DNA from: Pyrinomonadaceae bacterium | GTDB lineage: Bacteria; Acidobacteriota; Blastocatellia; Pyrinomonadales; Pyrinomonadaceae | Direction of reading: 5' to 3' | DNA length: 64,000 nucleotides | Assembly (NCBI GenBank): GCA_025054715.1 | Contig: JANWYH010000009.1 | Span: 1 to 64,000, forward strand | Part shown: positions 36,060 to 44,830 of the stretch, piece by piece | Numbering within the stretch: position 1 is the first letter of the stretch | Layout: every line of letters starts with the position of its first letter | Notes under the pieces: model-generated | The model's input: the letters and a program-made list of their open reading frames with translations, nothing else | Database searches by the model: none | Told to the model about the DNA's origin: nothing | Translations under genes and position numbers: made by a program

Positions 36060-37372
36060 AAACAATTCTTCTTACATTGATGGTCTTCTGTTTTATTCTT
36101 GCGAATTATTCGCAAGAATTGCCTCAAGTCATAGCTACAACTAGCCAGAAAAGCTATACCTTAGAAGACCTGTCACCAGAAGCTCTCGAGCAGGTAAGAC
36201 TAATGCCGGAAAGACTTAAAAAGTTACGGCTTAATCTACTAGAAGAAATGGTTTCAGAAATTCTGTTAGAGCAAGAAGCTAAATCTAAACAAACCAGCAA
36301 AGAAGCTTTGATTAGGGAAATCAAAAAGCAGGTAAAAAAGCCAACCGAAAACGAAATAAGAAAAGTTTATGAAGCAAATAAGAATCACTTCAATCAGAAA
36401 ACTTTTGAGGAAGCTAGACCCGAAATTATTGAATATTTAACTTCTCACGCCGAACAAGAAACCTTCAAAAAATACTTTGAAAAACTAAAAAGAAAGTTTC
36501 GAGTCATGTTAACCGACTTTGACTCCGACCTAAAACCTCAAAATTCAATAGCCAAAATCGGCTCAAGACACATCACACTTGCTGAATTTGAAGAAAAAAA
36601 TCAAACTCTCATAAGAGACGCTCAAGCCGAATTCTATGAATGGCTTTTCGGGGTAATAGAAGAAAAAATTTTTAATGACCTTGTAACTACTGAAGCGTCT
36701 GCTCGAGGAATTACCGCAAACGAACTAATCGCCCAAGAAATAACCGATAAAGCAAGTGATTTCTCTGAAGTGGAAACTGAGATTCTCTATGCAAGACTCC
36801 GCAAGAGCCTCTTTTCAAAATACAACGCAAGGATAGAACTTAAGGACATAGCTCCACGTCAGAAAATTCAAATTGACGAAAATCCTTCTAAAGGAAACCC
36901 AAATGCCTCTGTAATTTTGGTAATGTTTTCCGATTTTCAATGCCCAGCTTGTGCTACAGCACATCCTATACTTCAAGAGATTTTGAACAGATTTCCTAAT
37001 CAGGTGCGTTTAGTAGTTAAAAACTTTCCGCTAGAAAGACACAAAGAAGCATTTCTTGCAGCAAAAGCGGCAAAAGCAGCAGAAAGGCAAGGAAAATTCT
37101 TTGAGTACATCGAAATACTTTATAAAAACCAGCAATCACTTGACCCAAATTCACTTAAGTCTTATGCTGCGCTTCTCGACCTTGATATAAAAAAATTCGA
37201 GACTGATTTGAAAGATAAAAAAATAGCTGAAAGCATCGAAAAAGATATATCAGAAGGGAAAAAGCTTGCAGTAAGAGCTACCCCGACTATTTTCGTTAAT
37301 GGAACAAAAGTGTATAACCTAACAGTTCGCAATCTCGTAAGAGCCATAGAAAAGGCTTTGGAGAGTGTATGA
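36056..37372 (+). CDS. Secreted SurA-like/DsbA-like fusion protein
   Basis: A signal peptide (residues ~1-19) is followed by a helical N-terminal region (~25-150) with SurA/PpiD-type chaperone features (LLEEMVSEILLEQEAK, PTENEIRKVYEANK, FEEARPEIIEYL). A second helical segment follows, then a thioredoxin-4/DsbA domain (~275-438). That domain has the redox motif CPAC (Cys296 and Cys299) in MFSDFQCPACATAHP and the cis-Pro loop RATPTIFVNG. It would combine folding-helper and disulfide-forming roles in the periplasm. No PPIase domain is recognisable. It overlaps both neighbours by 4 bp, so it is the middle gene of a three-gene operon. Confidence 0.85.
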   Translation: MKTILLTLMVFCFILANYSQELPQVIATTSQKSYTLEDLSPEALEQVRLMPERLKKLRLNLLEEMVSEILLEQEAKSKQTSKEALIREIKKQVKKPTENEIRKVYEANKNHFNQKTFEEARPEIIEYLTSHAEQETFKKYFEKLKRKFRVMLTDFDSDLKPQNSIAKIGSRHITLAEFEEKNQTLIRDAQAEFYEWLFGVIEEKIFNDLVTTEASARGITANELIAQEITDKASDFSEVETEILYARLRKSLFSKYNARIELKDIAPRQKIQIDENPSKGNPNASVILVMFSDFQCPACATAHPILQEILNRFPNQVRLVVKNFPLERHKEAFLAAKAAKAAERQGKFFEYIEILYKNQQSLDPNSLKSYAALLDLDIKKFETDLKDKKIAESIEKDISEGKKLAVRATPTIFVNGTKVYNLTVRNLVRAIEKALESV

Positions 37373-38181
37373 AGTTAAAATTAGCATCTATTCTAATACT
37401 TGTGAATCTTCTCGGCGCTTGTGAAAAGGGCGGAGAATCAAAAAATCCTATTCGTAATACTGAAAAGCCTCGATCTTATGCATACGAAATTATCCGCGTT
37501 TACCCACATGATCCGAAAGCCTTCACGCAAGGGCTTGTCTATCACAAAGGCTTTCTTTATGAAGGCACGGGCGGCAGAAAAACCGATGATTTTCATTCTT
37601 CATTAAGAAAAGTCGAGCTTGAAACGGGGAAAATCTTACAAAAGGTTGAGCTGCAAGGCGATTACTTTGGCGAAGGCATCACTATTCTAAACGACAAAAT
37701 CTATCAGCTTACTTGGCAAGAAAATACTGCCTTTGTCTATGATTTGCAAAGCTTTAATCTGCTTAAAAAGTTTACTTACCCTGGAGAAGGCTGGGGATTA
37801 ACAACAGATGGAATAAACCTTTTTATGAGCGACGGCACTCATATAATTCGCGTCTTGAACCCAGAAAACTTTGAAACCATAAGAACTATAGTTGTCCTTG
37901 ACGAAAGCCGCAAACCCATAATGCGACTTAATGAACTTGAATACATAAAAGGCGAAATATGGGCAAATGTATGGCAAACTAGTCAAATCATAAGGATTGA
38001 TCCCTCAAACGGAAAGCTGCTTGGAAGAATTGATTTATCAAAACTTACAAATGAAATAGCAAGAGAAGACAAAGCAGCCGATGTTCTAAATGGCATAGCC
38101 TATGACCCTGAAGGCGACAGAATTTTCATAACAGGGAAAAAGTGGAGAAAACTCTTCGAGATAAGGGTTCTTGAAAAATAG
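37369..38181 (+). CDS. Glutaminyl-peptide cyclotransferase (plant/bacterial type)
   Basis: A lipoprotein signal with lipobox LLGA-Cys18 directs the protein to the membrane. The five-bladed-propeller Glu_cyclase_2 family is recognised from TQGLVYHKGFLYEGTG, LRKVELETGKIL, YFGEGITILNDKIYQLTW and LNELEYIKGEIWANVW. The family converts N-terminal glutamine of proteins to pyroglutamate, protecting them from aminopeptidases. It starts at the ATGA overlap with the SurA/DsbA fusion, consistent with a periplasmic protein-maturation operon. A 74-bp gap precedes the radical SAM gene. Confidence 0.92.
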   Translation: MKLKLASILILVNLLGACEKGGESKNPIRNTEKPRSYAYEIIRVYPHDPKAFTQGLVYHKGFLYEGTGGRKTDDFHSSLRKVELETGKILQKVELQGDYFGEGITILNDKIYQLTWQENTAFVYDLQSFNLLKKFTYPGEGWGLTTDGINLFMSDGTHIIRVLNPENFETIRTIVVLDESRKPIMRLNELEYIKGEIWANVWQTSQIIRIDPSNGKLLGRIDLSKLTNEIAREDKAADVLNGIAYDPEGDRIFITGKKWRKLFEIRVLEK

Positions 38182-38255
38182 GCTACAAAGAAGATACACT
38201 TGCACAGATGCCTTGAGAAAAGTTAAATTCTAAATTGAACTTAAGGGGTTAAAAA

Positions 38256-39413
38256 ATGGACTTTGCAACTAAAGAAATTCTAAAAAGATACGCAAAAATG
38301 ATGGTCGGCAAACCGATAACGCCGATTTTCTTAAACATACTAGTAACTAGCGTCTGCGACATGCGTTGCACGCATTGCTTTTTCACAGAAGAACTTAATG
38401 ATCGAGAGCGCAAAAAATTCCAGATGAAAACGGAAGAGATTATAAGAATCTCAGAAACTTTGGGTGGAAATCTTGGAGTGCTTGTCATTGCCGGAGGCGA
38501 ACCATTCACTCGTAAGGACTTGCCAGACATAGTGCGAGCCTTCTACGAAAACAACCATTTAGAATCGGTTTATCTTATGACAAATGGACAGATTCATCAA
38601 CGAATATTTCCTGATGTAACTAAAATTCTCGAAGAATGCCCTAACCTAAATGTTGCAGTTGCTATAGGTATTGATGGTCTTAAGGAAGCTCATGAGAAAA
38701 TTCGCCGCAAACCCGGCTCATGGGATAAAGCAATTCAAACAGCTAGAACTCTTCAGCAAATGAAACGTGAGCAATACCCGCAGCTTGACATTCAAACCTG
38801 CACCTGCGTCATGCGCTCCAATCAAGATACTATCTTTGAATGGTATGACTTTCTAAAAAATGAATTAAAACCCGACAAAGTAAACATAAACTACATCAGA
38901 CCACCATCAGCCGACCCGAGTGAGTTAGAATTCGACCATGAAATATACGCTAAACTATCGAAAATGATTCTCGAAGACACTAGAAACGCCGTAATTAAAA
39001 ACAGCTACGTTGGAAAAGCTGGGTTTTTCAAAGCAGCTGTTGACATATACATGCACGAAATTATAGCCAAAACAAAAGAAGAAAATCTCCCTCAGCTAAG
39101 ATGTTATGCCGGTAGCGCCGGCGCTGTTATTTATGATAACGGGGCTCTTTCTTCATGTGAAAATAAGCCTGACGTTTTGAATTTAAGGGACTTTGACTGG
39201 AACTTTCAAGCCGCATGGCAATCAGAGTTAATGAGAAACCGCAGAAAGGAAGTAGCCAACGGTTGCTTCTGCACTCATGAATCAAATTGCTATTATCCAA
39301 GCCTGCCTTTCAACATGAAGCATCTTGTTCAAATCAAAAGGCTTGAAAAACAAATGAAAAAAGCTGCTAAAAAACTAGAAAGAAATCTCATTACGCAAAC
39401 CATAGAGGCTTAA
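38256..39413 (+). CDS. Radical SAM/SPASM enzyme
   Basis: The 385-residue protein has the radical SAM cluster motif CDMRCTHC (Cys34, Cys38 and Cys41) followed by GGEPFTR, which binds SAM. The C-terminal ~130 residues hold a SPASM-like set of cysteines: LRCYAG, LSSCENK, and NGCFCTHESNCYYP. These are expected to bind one or two additional Fe-S clusters. Substrate is unknown. No precursor peptide gene was seen, so a RiPP role is not supported. The gene is followed after 1 bp by a GT28-type lipid glycosyltransferase, suggesting joint work on a lipid or cell-envelope product. Confidence 0.88.
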   Translation: MDFATKEILKRYAKMMVGKPITPIFLNILVTSVCDMRCTHCFFTEELNDRERKKFQMKTEEIIRISETLGGNLGVLVIAGGEPFTRKDLPDIVRAFYENNHLESVYLMTNGQIHQRIFPDVTKILEECPNLNVAVAIGIDGLKEAHEKIRRKPGSWDKAIQTARTLQQMKREQYPQLDIQTCTCVMRSNQDTIFEWYDFLKNELKPDKVNINYIRPPSADPSELEFDHEIYAKLSKMILEDTRNAVIKNSYVGKAGFFKAAVDIYMHEIIAKTKEENLPQLRCYAGSAGAVIYDNGALSSCENKPDVLNLRDFDWNFQAAWQSELMRNRRKEVANGCFCTHESNCYYPSLPFNMKHLVQIKRLEKQMKKAAKKLERNLITQTIEA

Positions 39414-39414
39414 G

Positions 39415-40602
39415 ATGATGAGAAAGAAACCACGAATACTTATAGTTTCTTCTGACACGGGCGGCGGACATCGCTCCGCAGCTAAAGCCGTTGCTGACGG
39501 TTTACAAAAGTTTTGGCAAAGTGATGCCTTAGCTGTAAGAATTATCAAAGGATTAGAAGAAGCTCATAAGATTACAGCAAGACTAGCAGACGTCTATAAT
39601 TGGTTGCTTCGCAACAGACAACAATGGGTAAAATACCTTTATTGGACAGTTAACAAAATCCGCCCCGAAAGAAGAGAGTTTTTCTATAATCTCTGTTACG
39701 ACTACGCAAAAAATCTTTTTGATAAATGGTGTCCAAACCTCATAATAAGTGTTCACCCACTTACACAACACTTTTTCGGAAGATTTTTGAAGGAATTAAA
39801 TCTTACTGAAAAAATTCCCTTGATCACAATAGTAACCGATCCTTGTTACGGATTTTGGAAAGGCTGGGCTTGCAAAGATGTTTCACTATATTTGGTTGCA
39901 AATGAAGAGGCTCAACGACAGCTTATCGACTATGGAATCAGTCCTCAGAAAATAAAAATCTCTGGAATGCCAGTTCATCCTAAGTTCCATGAAATTAGCA
40001 GCGAAAATGTAGCAAAAATAAGAAAATCACTCGGCTTAAATCCCAACAGATTCACGGTCTTCGTAAACGCTGGCTGGATCGGAGGAGGCAATATACCAAA
40101 GATTTTCCGCGAACTAATAAAAGCAAATCTAGACATTCAAGCCATATTCCTTGCCGGAAAAAACCAAAAATTAAAAGAAGAAGCAGAAAAGCTAAGTAGT
40201 AAAGCAAGTTTTCCAGTCAAGGTCTTCGGATACTCAGACGAAATAGAAAAATTGATGCAGGCATCAAGTGTTATGATAAGCAAACTCGGCGGTCTGACAA
40301 CTTTTGAAGCCTTAGCCTGTCGCTTGCCCATAATTGCCGACACAATAACCCCACCAATGCCTCAAGAAGCAGGCACAAGTAAATTAATTGCCCAAAAAGG
40401 CGCCGGAATTCTACTACACAAAGCTAGCGACATCGTTCCCATAATTAAAACTTTAATTCAATCACCTCAAAAATATAGCCTTATGAAAGCAGCAACATCT
40501 AGTCTTACTATTCCAAATTCTACGCAAAGGATAGTGGAAGAAATTTTATCGTTCCTTCCCGAAAATCGAAGTGCAAAACTCGTCAAGGGCTTAGCTTCCT
40601 GA
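39415..40602 (+). CDS. GT28-type glycosyltransferase, monogalactosyl/diacylglycerol-glucosyltransferase-like
   Basis: The N-terminus ILIVSSDTGGGHRSAAKAVADGL is that of MGDG synthase/UgtP-type enzymes (residues ~8-31), which transfer galactose or glucose from a UDP-sugar to diacylglycerol. The C-terminal half has AGWIGGGN, KVFGYSDEIEKLMQASSVMISKLGGLTTFEALA (~residues 270-302), and PQEAGTSKLIAQKGAG, the nucleotide-sugar site of family GT28 (as in MurG). Length (395) is normal. It lies 1 bp after the radical SAM gene. Product could be a glycolipid; lipid type is not determinable here. Confidence 0.88.
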   Translation: MMRKKPRILIVSSDTGGGHRSAAKAVADGLQKFWQSDALAVRIIKGLEEAHKITARLADVYNWLLRNRQQWVKYLYWTVNKIRPERREFFYNLCYDYAKNLFDKWCPNLIISVHPLTQHFFGRFLKELNLTEKIPLITIVTDPCYGFWKGWACKDVSLYLVANEEAQRQLIDYGISPQKIKISGMPVHPKFHEISSENVAKIRKSLGLNPNRFTVFVNAGWIGGGNIPKIFRELIKANLDIQAIFLAGKNQKLKEEAEKLSSKASFPVKVFGYSDEIEKLMQASSVMISKLGGLTTFEALACRLPIIADTITPPMPQEAGTSKLIAQKGAGILLHKASDIVPIIKTLIQSPQKYSLMKAATSSLTIPNSTQRIVEEILSFLPENRSAKLVKGLAS

Positions 40603-40624
40603 AACTGTAAATTGATGCAGAATT

Positions 40625-41197
40625 TTACAAAAACTTCTTTGAGTCCAAAATTTCCTGAATCAGATGACGGCAAGAACCACAACCTAAGCCAGCGCGACAA
40701 GCTTGGCTCACCTCATCTACTGTTTTTGCTTCTGACTCTTCAATGACTTTTTCGATAGTTTCTTCGGATACTCCGAAACAGGAACAAATTAAAGCAGATT
40801 CACCTTTGAACTCTTGAATTCTTTTTTTTCTCAACTCTGCAAAAGCTGAACGGAAGGCATCAACTGCCATCAAAACACAATGATTTCTGTCTTTCGGAAT
40901 CTGACCAATCTCCGCCTCAACTTCTTTCAAGAAGCACTCTAGCCCATAAAGCTCAGTAAGAAGCTTTCCCTTTATCTTCTCTGAAAGAATGTCTGAAAAA
41001 GCTACAGCGAACCCGCATCCATTACTTTGAAATTTGACTTCAAGAATCTTTTTGTTTTCCGAATCAACCTTCAGAAAAACTCGCACAAAAGTTCCACAAA
41101 TGAAAGATACTTCTACACCACAAGAGCTAAAACAATCTATCTTGCCGGCGTTTTTTAAGGTTTCTATTTTCCCGAAGACCCTTTCTGAATAAATCAT
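40625..41197 (-). CDS. NifU-like Fe-S scaffold protein: IscU-type domain plus BFD-like [2Fe-2S] domain
   Basis: Residues ~1-125 resemble IscU: Cys in DCFSSCG, GCGFAVAFSDILSEKIKG with the central Cys, and NHCVLMAVDAF with the third. Residues ~135-190 form a bacterioferritin-associated ferredoxin-like domain with ICSCFGVSEETI and GLGCGSCRHLI, four Cys for a [2Fe-2S] cluster. This is the N-terminal two-thirds of NifU; the Nfu domain is absent. It would assemble or store Fe-S clusters, though the nearest Fe-S user is the radical SAM gene on the opposite strand. No iscS is nearby. Confidence 0.82.
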   Translation of the reverse strand: MIYSERVFGKIETLKNAGKIDCFSSCGVEVSFICGTFVRVFLKVDSENKKILEVKFQSNGCGFAVAFSDILSEKIKGKLLTELYGLECFLKEVEAEIGQIPKDRNHCVLMAVDAFRSAFAELRKKRIQEFKGESALICSCFGVSEETIEKVIEESEAKTVDEVSQACRAGLGCGSCRHLIQEILDSKKFL

Positions 41198-41216
41198 TTG
41201 GTTTATCTATTCAGAA

Positions 41217-41248
41217 AAAAACGCAAGGTCAAAAGACCTTGCGTTTTT
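41217..41248 (-). terminator. Intrinsic terminator of the TonB-dependent receptor gene
   Basis: A 14-bp inverted repeat (41217-41230 and 41235-41248) encloses a 4-nt loop. On the minus strand the GC-rich core GACCTTGCG is followed by seven T residues (complement of 41215-41221). It lies 22 bp after the receptor stop codon and also has a T run on the plus strand. Confidence 0.88.
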
Positions 41249-41269
41249 ATTGACTTAAGTTCTCAATCT

Positions 41270-44200
41270 TTAGAACTGCAGTCTTATTCCAAGCTGCATC
41301 TGAAAGACTGGAGTTCTTGAGAAGTTTCCGCCACGCGGTGTTATGATATTACCGCTTGCATCACGGATCTGACGGAAAGTTGGGTTTGTAACTCCGTCAA
41401 GACCGCAGTTTACGTTTCTAACTGAGCAGTAGTTGGTTTGTGTTCCGCCAAACTGAATGTTGGCATTGTTGAAAAGATTGAAGAACTCAGTGGAAAATAC
41501 GATTCTTCTTCTTTCGCCAAAGCGGAAACCTTTTTGAACTCTCAAATCAACCAGATATTCGTTGCGGTTCCTAAACGCATTGCGCTTAATCGGAACGCCT
41601 GGAACCAGATATGGACGATCGTTGTTGATGGTATCGCCGTTAACGTCCGAGCCTATAATGGCATCCATAGGAAGTCCTGAACGCAAACGAATAGCGCTTG
41701 AAACTTCGAAGCCATAAGGTAAGAAGAAAATAGGGCTCGCAACGAATTGATGTGTTCTATCAAGTCTCGCTAGTCCCCATTCCGGAGTCAAATCGAAAGA
41801 GTTTTCATAGAAGATACCGGTAGCATTTCTTTCGTTATCGTCATCAGAAAGGCTACGGGACAAAGTGTAATAAGCATTTATGTTTGCCCATTTACGAACT
41901 AGCCTCATTCTAAAGGTAAGCGCTCTGAAAAGCGAGCTAGCCGAAGACTCTCTGATAACAAGTCGCCCTATCTGTGTAACAGGTCTCAAGCTTCTATTGA
42001 AGCAAGGTCTTTGTGCCAGATTACTTGTGCAATTTGCTGGACTTGGAACAGGTAGGTTAATATCGCGATTCCGCTGCAAATACACTGTCCTTACATGGCT
42101 ATAGTCTATACCAACGAAAAATCTAGGCAAAATTTCTCTTTCATAACCTAGTCCGAACTGATATGACTCGGGGTTATCGAAATCGTTTTGCATTGCAAGC
42201 AAATTAGCACCAAAACCCGGAGGAGGAGTCTGAACTCCCAGCGCAGAAGCAATCTGCTGCAATTGCTGAGCGGTCAAGGTTGGTAAATTACCCAAAGAAC
42301 GTGTATTCAAGTTAATACCCAGAATGGCAAACTGCCTGAAAACAGTGTTTGGCGTGCAAGAAGCGGGATTTGCTGTGCAGTTTGCTCCAGTTGCAGTCAT
42401 TATGGCAACATATTGCGGATTATTTGCAAGAAATGTGTTCAGATTAAATGTCGAAGGCAGTGTAAAGGGCAGTTGAACAGAAACATCACCTGGAGGAAGG
42501 CGGAAGTTATTCATCGGGCCAGCAAATAATAGTAAAGGCGTGCGGGCATAGTAAATACCTGTGAAACCTCTCAAGACGGACTTGCCATTGCCTTCAACAT
42601 CCCAAGCAAATCCAAGACGAGGTCCTAACTGCCATTTGCTATCTGGTATTACGGTTGGATCGAAGTTTCTACCGCCAAGCAATGGGAAAGAAGCACTCTT
42701 TATGATGTTGATCAGATCGCTGTTACCAAGTTCAGGAGATGGATTAAATTGCTTTTCTACTCTTAAACCATAATTGAGCGTGAATTTAGGAGTTACTCTC
42801 CAAGAATCTTGGCCGTAGAAGGCAAGTTCCTGAACACGGAATTGCGCAATCAAGTTTCCTATCTGTTGATTGTAAAAAGTGTTTCCATCAAAGCGACGAT
42901 CGTTCGGATTTGTCGGATCAAGCGATAGCACTTGAAGAGCCGTGTTGCCGACTACATTGAATGAATAGCTTCCAAATTGGTTAAATCCAAACTTTTGCCA
43001 AGTGTATAGATCGCTAAACTCGACACCAACCTTAAAGTTATGGTTACCTGAAGTTATCGAAAGAGCTTCCACAAACTGAATACGATTGTCATACTGATCG
43101 GTAGGCAAGAAGCTTCTGGTCCCGTAAATACCAACTTGAGAAACCGTAACCAGTGGCGTCAGAGCATTTGCCTCACGAGGACGCTCCCCACGAGCGTATT
43201 GGAACCGAAATTCATTGAAGAGCCTCGAGCTTATCGCACTTGTCCACTGCGAAACAAATACATAGTTTCGGTCCCTTTCTGTCCCTTCGTTCGATATGGC
43301 GGCGTCTATAACCGGATTAAAGAGAACGCCTGCATCTCCAACAGAAACGCTGTTTTTACCTTCACCTCTGTTTGCACTAAAGCGGAAATTAATAGTGTTC
43401 GCACTGTTAATGTTCCAGTCAATTCTACCGAGACCAGTTATGGCATCGTTCGTGAGCTGATAACCTGTTTCAAGTGATTTGAAGTAATCGTATGCTTCCT
43501 GATTAGCGGGAGTTCTAGTTATGTTTCCTAAGCTAAAAATCACGTTTCTATCAGCACGGAAACGCTGAGCTTCAAAAGAAGCAAAATAGAAAAGCTTGTT
43601 CTTGACAAAAGGTCCGCCTATGCTACCACCAAATTGCTGTTGAGTAGGCGCAGCAACTATCTTTAGATTATTCTCGCGCTCAATTGCCTTAACGAATTTG
43701 TGATTTACGGATAGCTGCTCGGGGCGAATTAAGTAAAACGCAGTCCCTCTAAACTGATTAGTCCCACTCTTTGTCACAACATTGATGATACCTCCTGAAG
43801 AACGCCCGAATTCGGCTGAATAGCCAGCAGCAACCACCTGAAACTCTTTTATTGATTCTTGCGGAATCGTCGGCGCGAAGTTTGATCTTTCACCACCGCG
43901 AATGCCACCAAAGAAGGGCTGATTATAGTCAACACCATCAACATTTATGTTTGCATTTATGCCACGTTGACCAGAAAGAGAAATCTGGTTTCTTTCAGTA
44001 TCTATTTGAGCCGTCGGAGTTAAGATAGCAAAATCCTGAAAACGACGACCATTAATTGGTAAATTCTCAATAGCTGTTTCGCTTAAAACAGCATCAGAAG
44101 TGCTTTGAGTAGTTTGTATGCTTTCAGCTGTAATTATAACTTCAGCCCCTACTTCAGCTACTCCTAAAACAAGATTTGCGTCAGTTATACGTCCAACTTG

Positions 44201-44494
44201 AACTTCCACTTTCAACTTATTTTCTTTGAAATTAGGGGCAGAGGCTGTAACCTCATACTCACCAGGTCTCAGCAATGTGAAATTATAAATTCCTTCACTG
44301 CTCGTTGTTGTTGTTATTTCTATCCCAGTAGCTACGTTTTTGGCCTTGACAGTCGCATTTGGTATGACTGCTCCTGTCGAGTCTGTAATAATTCCAGTGA
44401 TACCTCCAGTCCCTGCCTGAGCAAAAGCGTCAGCTACGCTCAGCATCAAGCAGAGAACAAGAGTTAAAACCAAACTTATTTTTTCCTTTCTCAT
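41270..44494 (-). CDS. TonB-dependent receptor with N-terminal carboxypeptidase regulatory-like domain (Oar-like)
   Basis: A 1074-residue outer membrane protein. A signal peptide (residues 1-25) is followed by a CarboxypepD_reg/Cna-B-like beta-sandwich (~28-115: GGITGIITDSTGAVIPNATV), a plug domain (~125-250; NLPINGRRFQDFAILTPT and SGGIINVVTKSGTNQFRG) and a long beta-barrel ending in the C-terminal Phe typical of outer membrane proteins (QLGIRLQF). This arrangement is abundant in Acidobacteriota, where ligands are mostly unknown carbohydrates or peptides. The minus-strand ATG is preceded by GAGGTGA, and a strong terminator follows, so the gene is monocistronic. No tonB or exbBD lies in the window. 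Confidence 0.94.
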   Translation of the reverse strand: MRKEKISLVLTLVLCLMLSVADAFAQAGTGGITGIITDSTGAVIPNATVKAKNVATGIEITTTTSSEGIYNFTLLRPGEYEVTASAPNFKENKLKVEVQVGRITDANLVLGVAEVGAEVIITAESIQTTQSTSDAVLSETAIENLPINGRRFQDFAILTPTAQIDTERNQISLSGQRGINANINVDGVDYNQPFFGGIRGGERSNFAPTIPQESIKEFQVVAAGYSAEFGRSSGGIINVVTKSGTNQFRGTAFYLIRPEQLSVNHKFVKAIERENNLKIVAAPTQQQFGGSIGGPFVKNKLFYFASFEAQRFRADRNVIFSLGNITRTPANQEAYDYFKSLETGYQLTNDAITGLGRIDWNINSANTINFRFSANRGEGKNSVSVGDAGVLFNPVIDAAISNEGTERDRNYVFVSQWTSAISSRLFNEFRFQYARGERPREANALTPLVTVSQVGIYGTRSFLPTDQYDNRIQFVEALSITSGNHNFKVGVEFSDLYTWQKFGFNQFGSYSFNVVGNTALQVLSLDPTNPNDRRFDGNTFYNQQIGNLIAQFRVQELAFYGQDSWRVTPKFTLNYGLRVEKQFNPSPELGNSDLINIIKSASFPLLGGRNFDPTVIPDSKWQLGPRLGFAWDVEGNGKSVLRGFTGIYYARTPLLLFAGPMNNFRLPPGDVSVQLPFTLPSTFNLNTFLANNPQYVAIMTATGANCTANPASCTPNTVFRQFAILGINLNTRSLGNLPTLTAQQLQQIASALGVQTPPPGFGANLLAMQNDFDNPESYQFGLGYEREILPRFFVGIDYSHVRTVYLQRNRDINLPVPSPANCTSNLAQRPCFNRSLRPVTQIGRLVIRESSASSLFRALTFRMRLVRKWANINAYYTLSRSLSDDDNERNATGIFYENSFDLTPEWGLARLDRTHQFVASPIFFLPYGFEVSSAIRLRSGLPMDAIIGSDVNGDTINNDRPYLVPGVPIKRNAFRNRNEYLVDLRVQKGFRFGERRRIVFSTEFFNLFNNANIQFGGTQTNYCSVRNVNCGLDGVTNPTFRQIRDASGNIITPRGGNFSRTPVFQMQLGIRLQF

Positions 44495-44830
44495 AAACCA
44501 TCACCTCAAAAATGAATTAGTTCTTTTCAAAAAGCTGTTTCCACCACCTGTATATAAAGGTGGCAGTTCTTTACTTTATAGTTGATGAAATTCCGAAAAG
44601 TCAACCAAAATTTTGGATTCTAAAGTCCCGACACAAAGGCTTCATAAATCAAAGCTTCCAGAAAAATGTAAAGCCTACCTACTCTCTCAAAAACAAAAGC
44701 CTAAAGACCACAAATTTTACGAAAATCTTCATTGAGACAAAGAATCTACAACTTTTCACTTAGCAATTCAAGTGCCTGAGTCAAGAAATAAACATTAAGT
44801 CCTTTATGTTAATTATATGTTAATCCCACC
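44495..44830. promoter_or_regulatory. 336-bp region upstream of the receptor gene
   Basis: This region is downstream of the DUF1906 gene and upstream of the receptor gene, both on the minus strand, and should hold the receptor promoter. A short inverted repeat CCACCT/AGGTGG (44544-44549 and 44558-44563) flanks an A+T-rich core, and TATAAA follows nearby on the minus strand; this could be an operator over the promoter. Otherwise nothing recognisable was seen. Confidence 0.35.

Noticed and set aside
44560-44763. 67-codon frame upstream of the receptor gene
   Set aside because: It starts with GTG, lies in the presumed receptor promoter region, has no family resemblance and is Lys/Asn/Thr-rich as expected from A+T-rich spacer.
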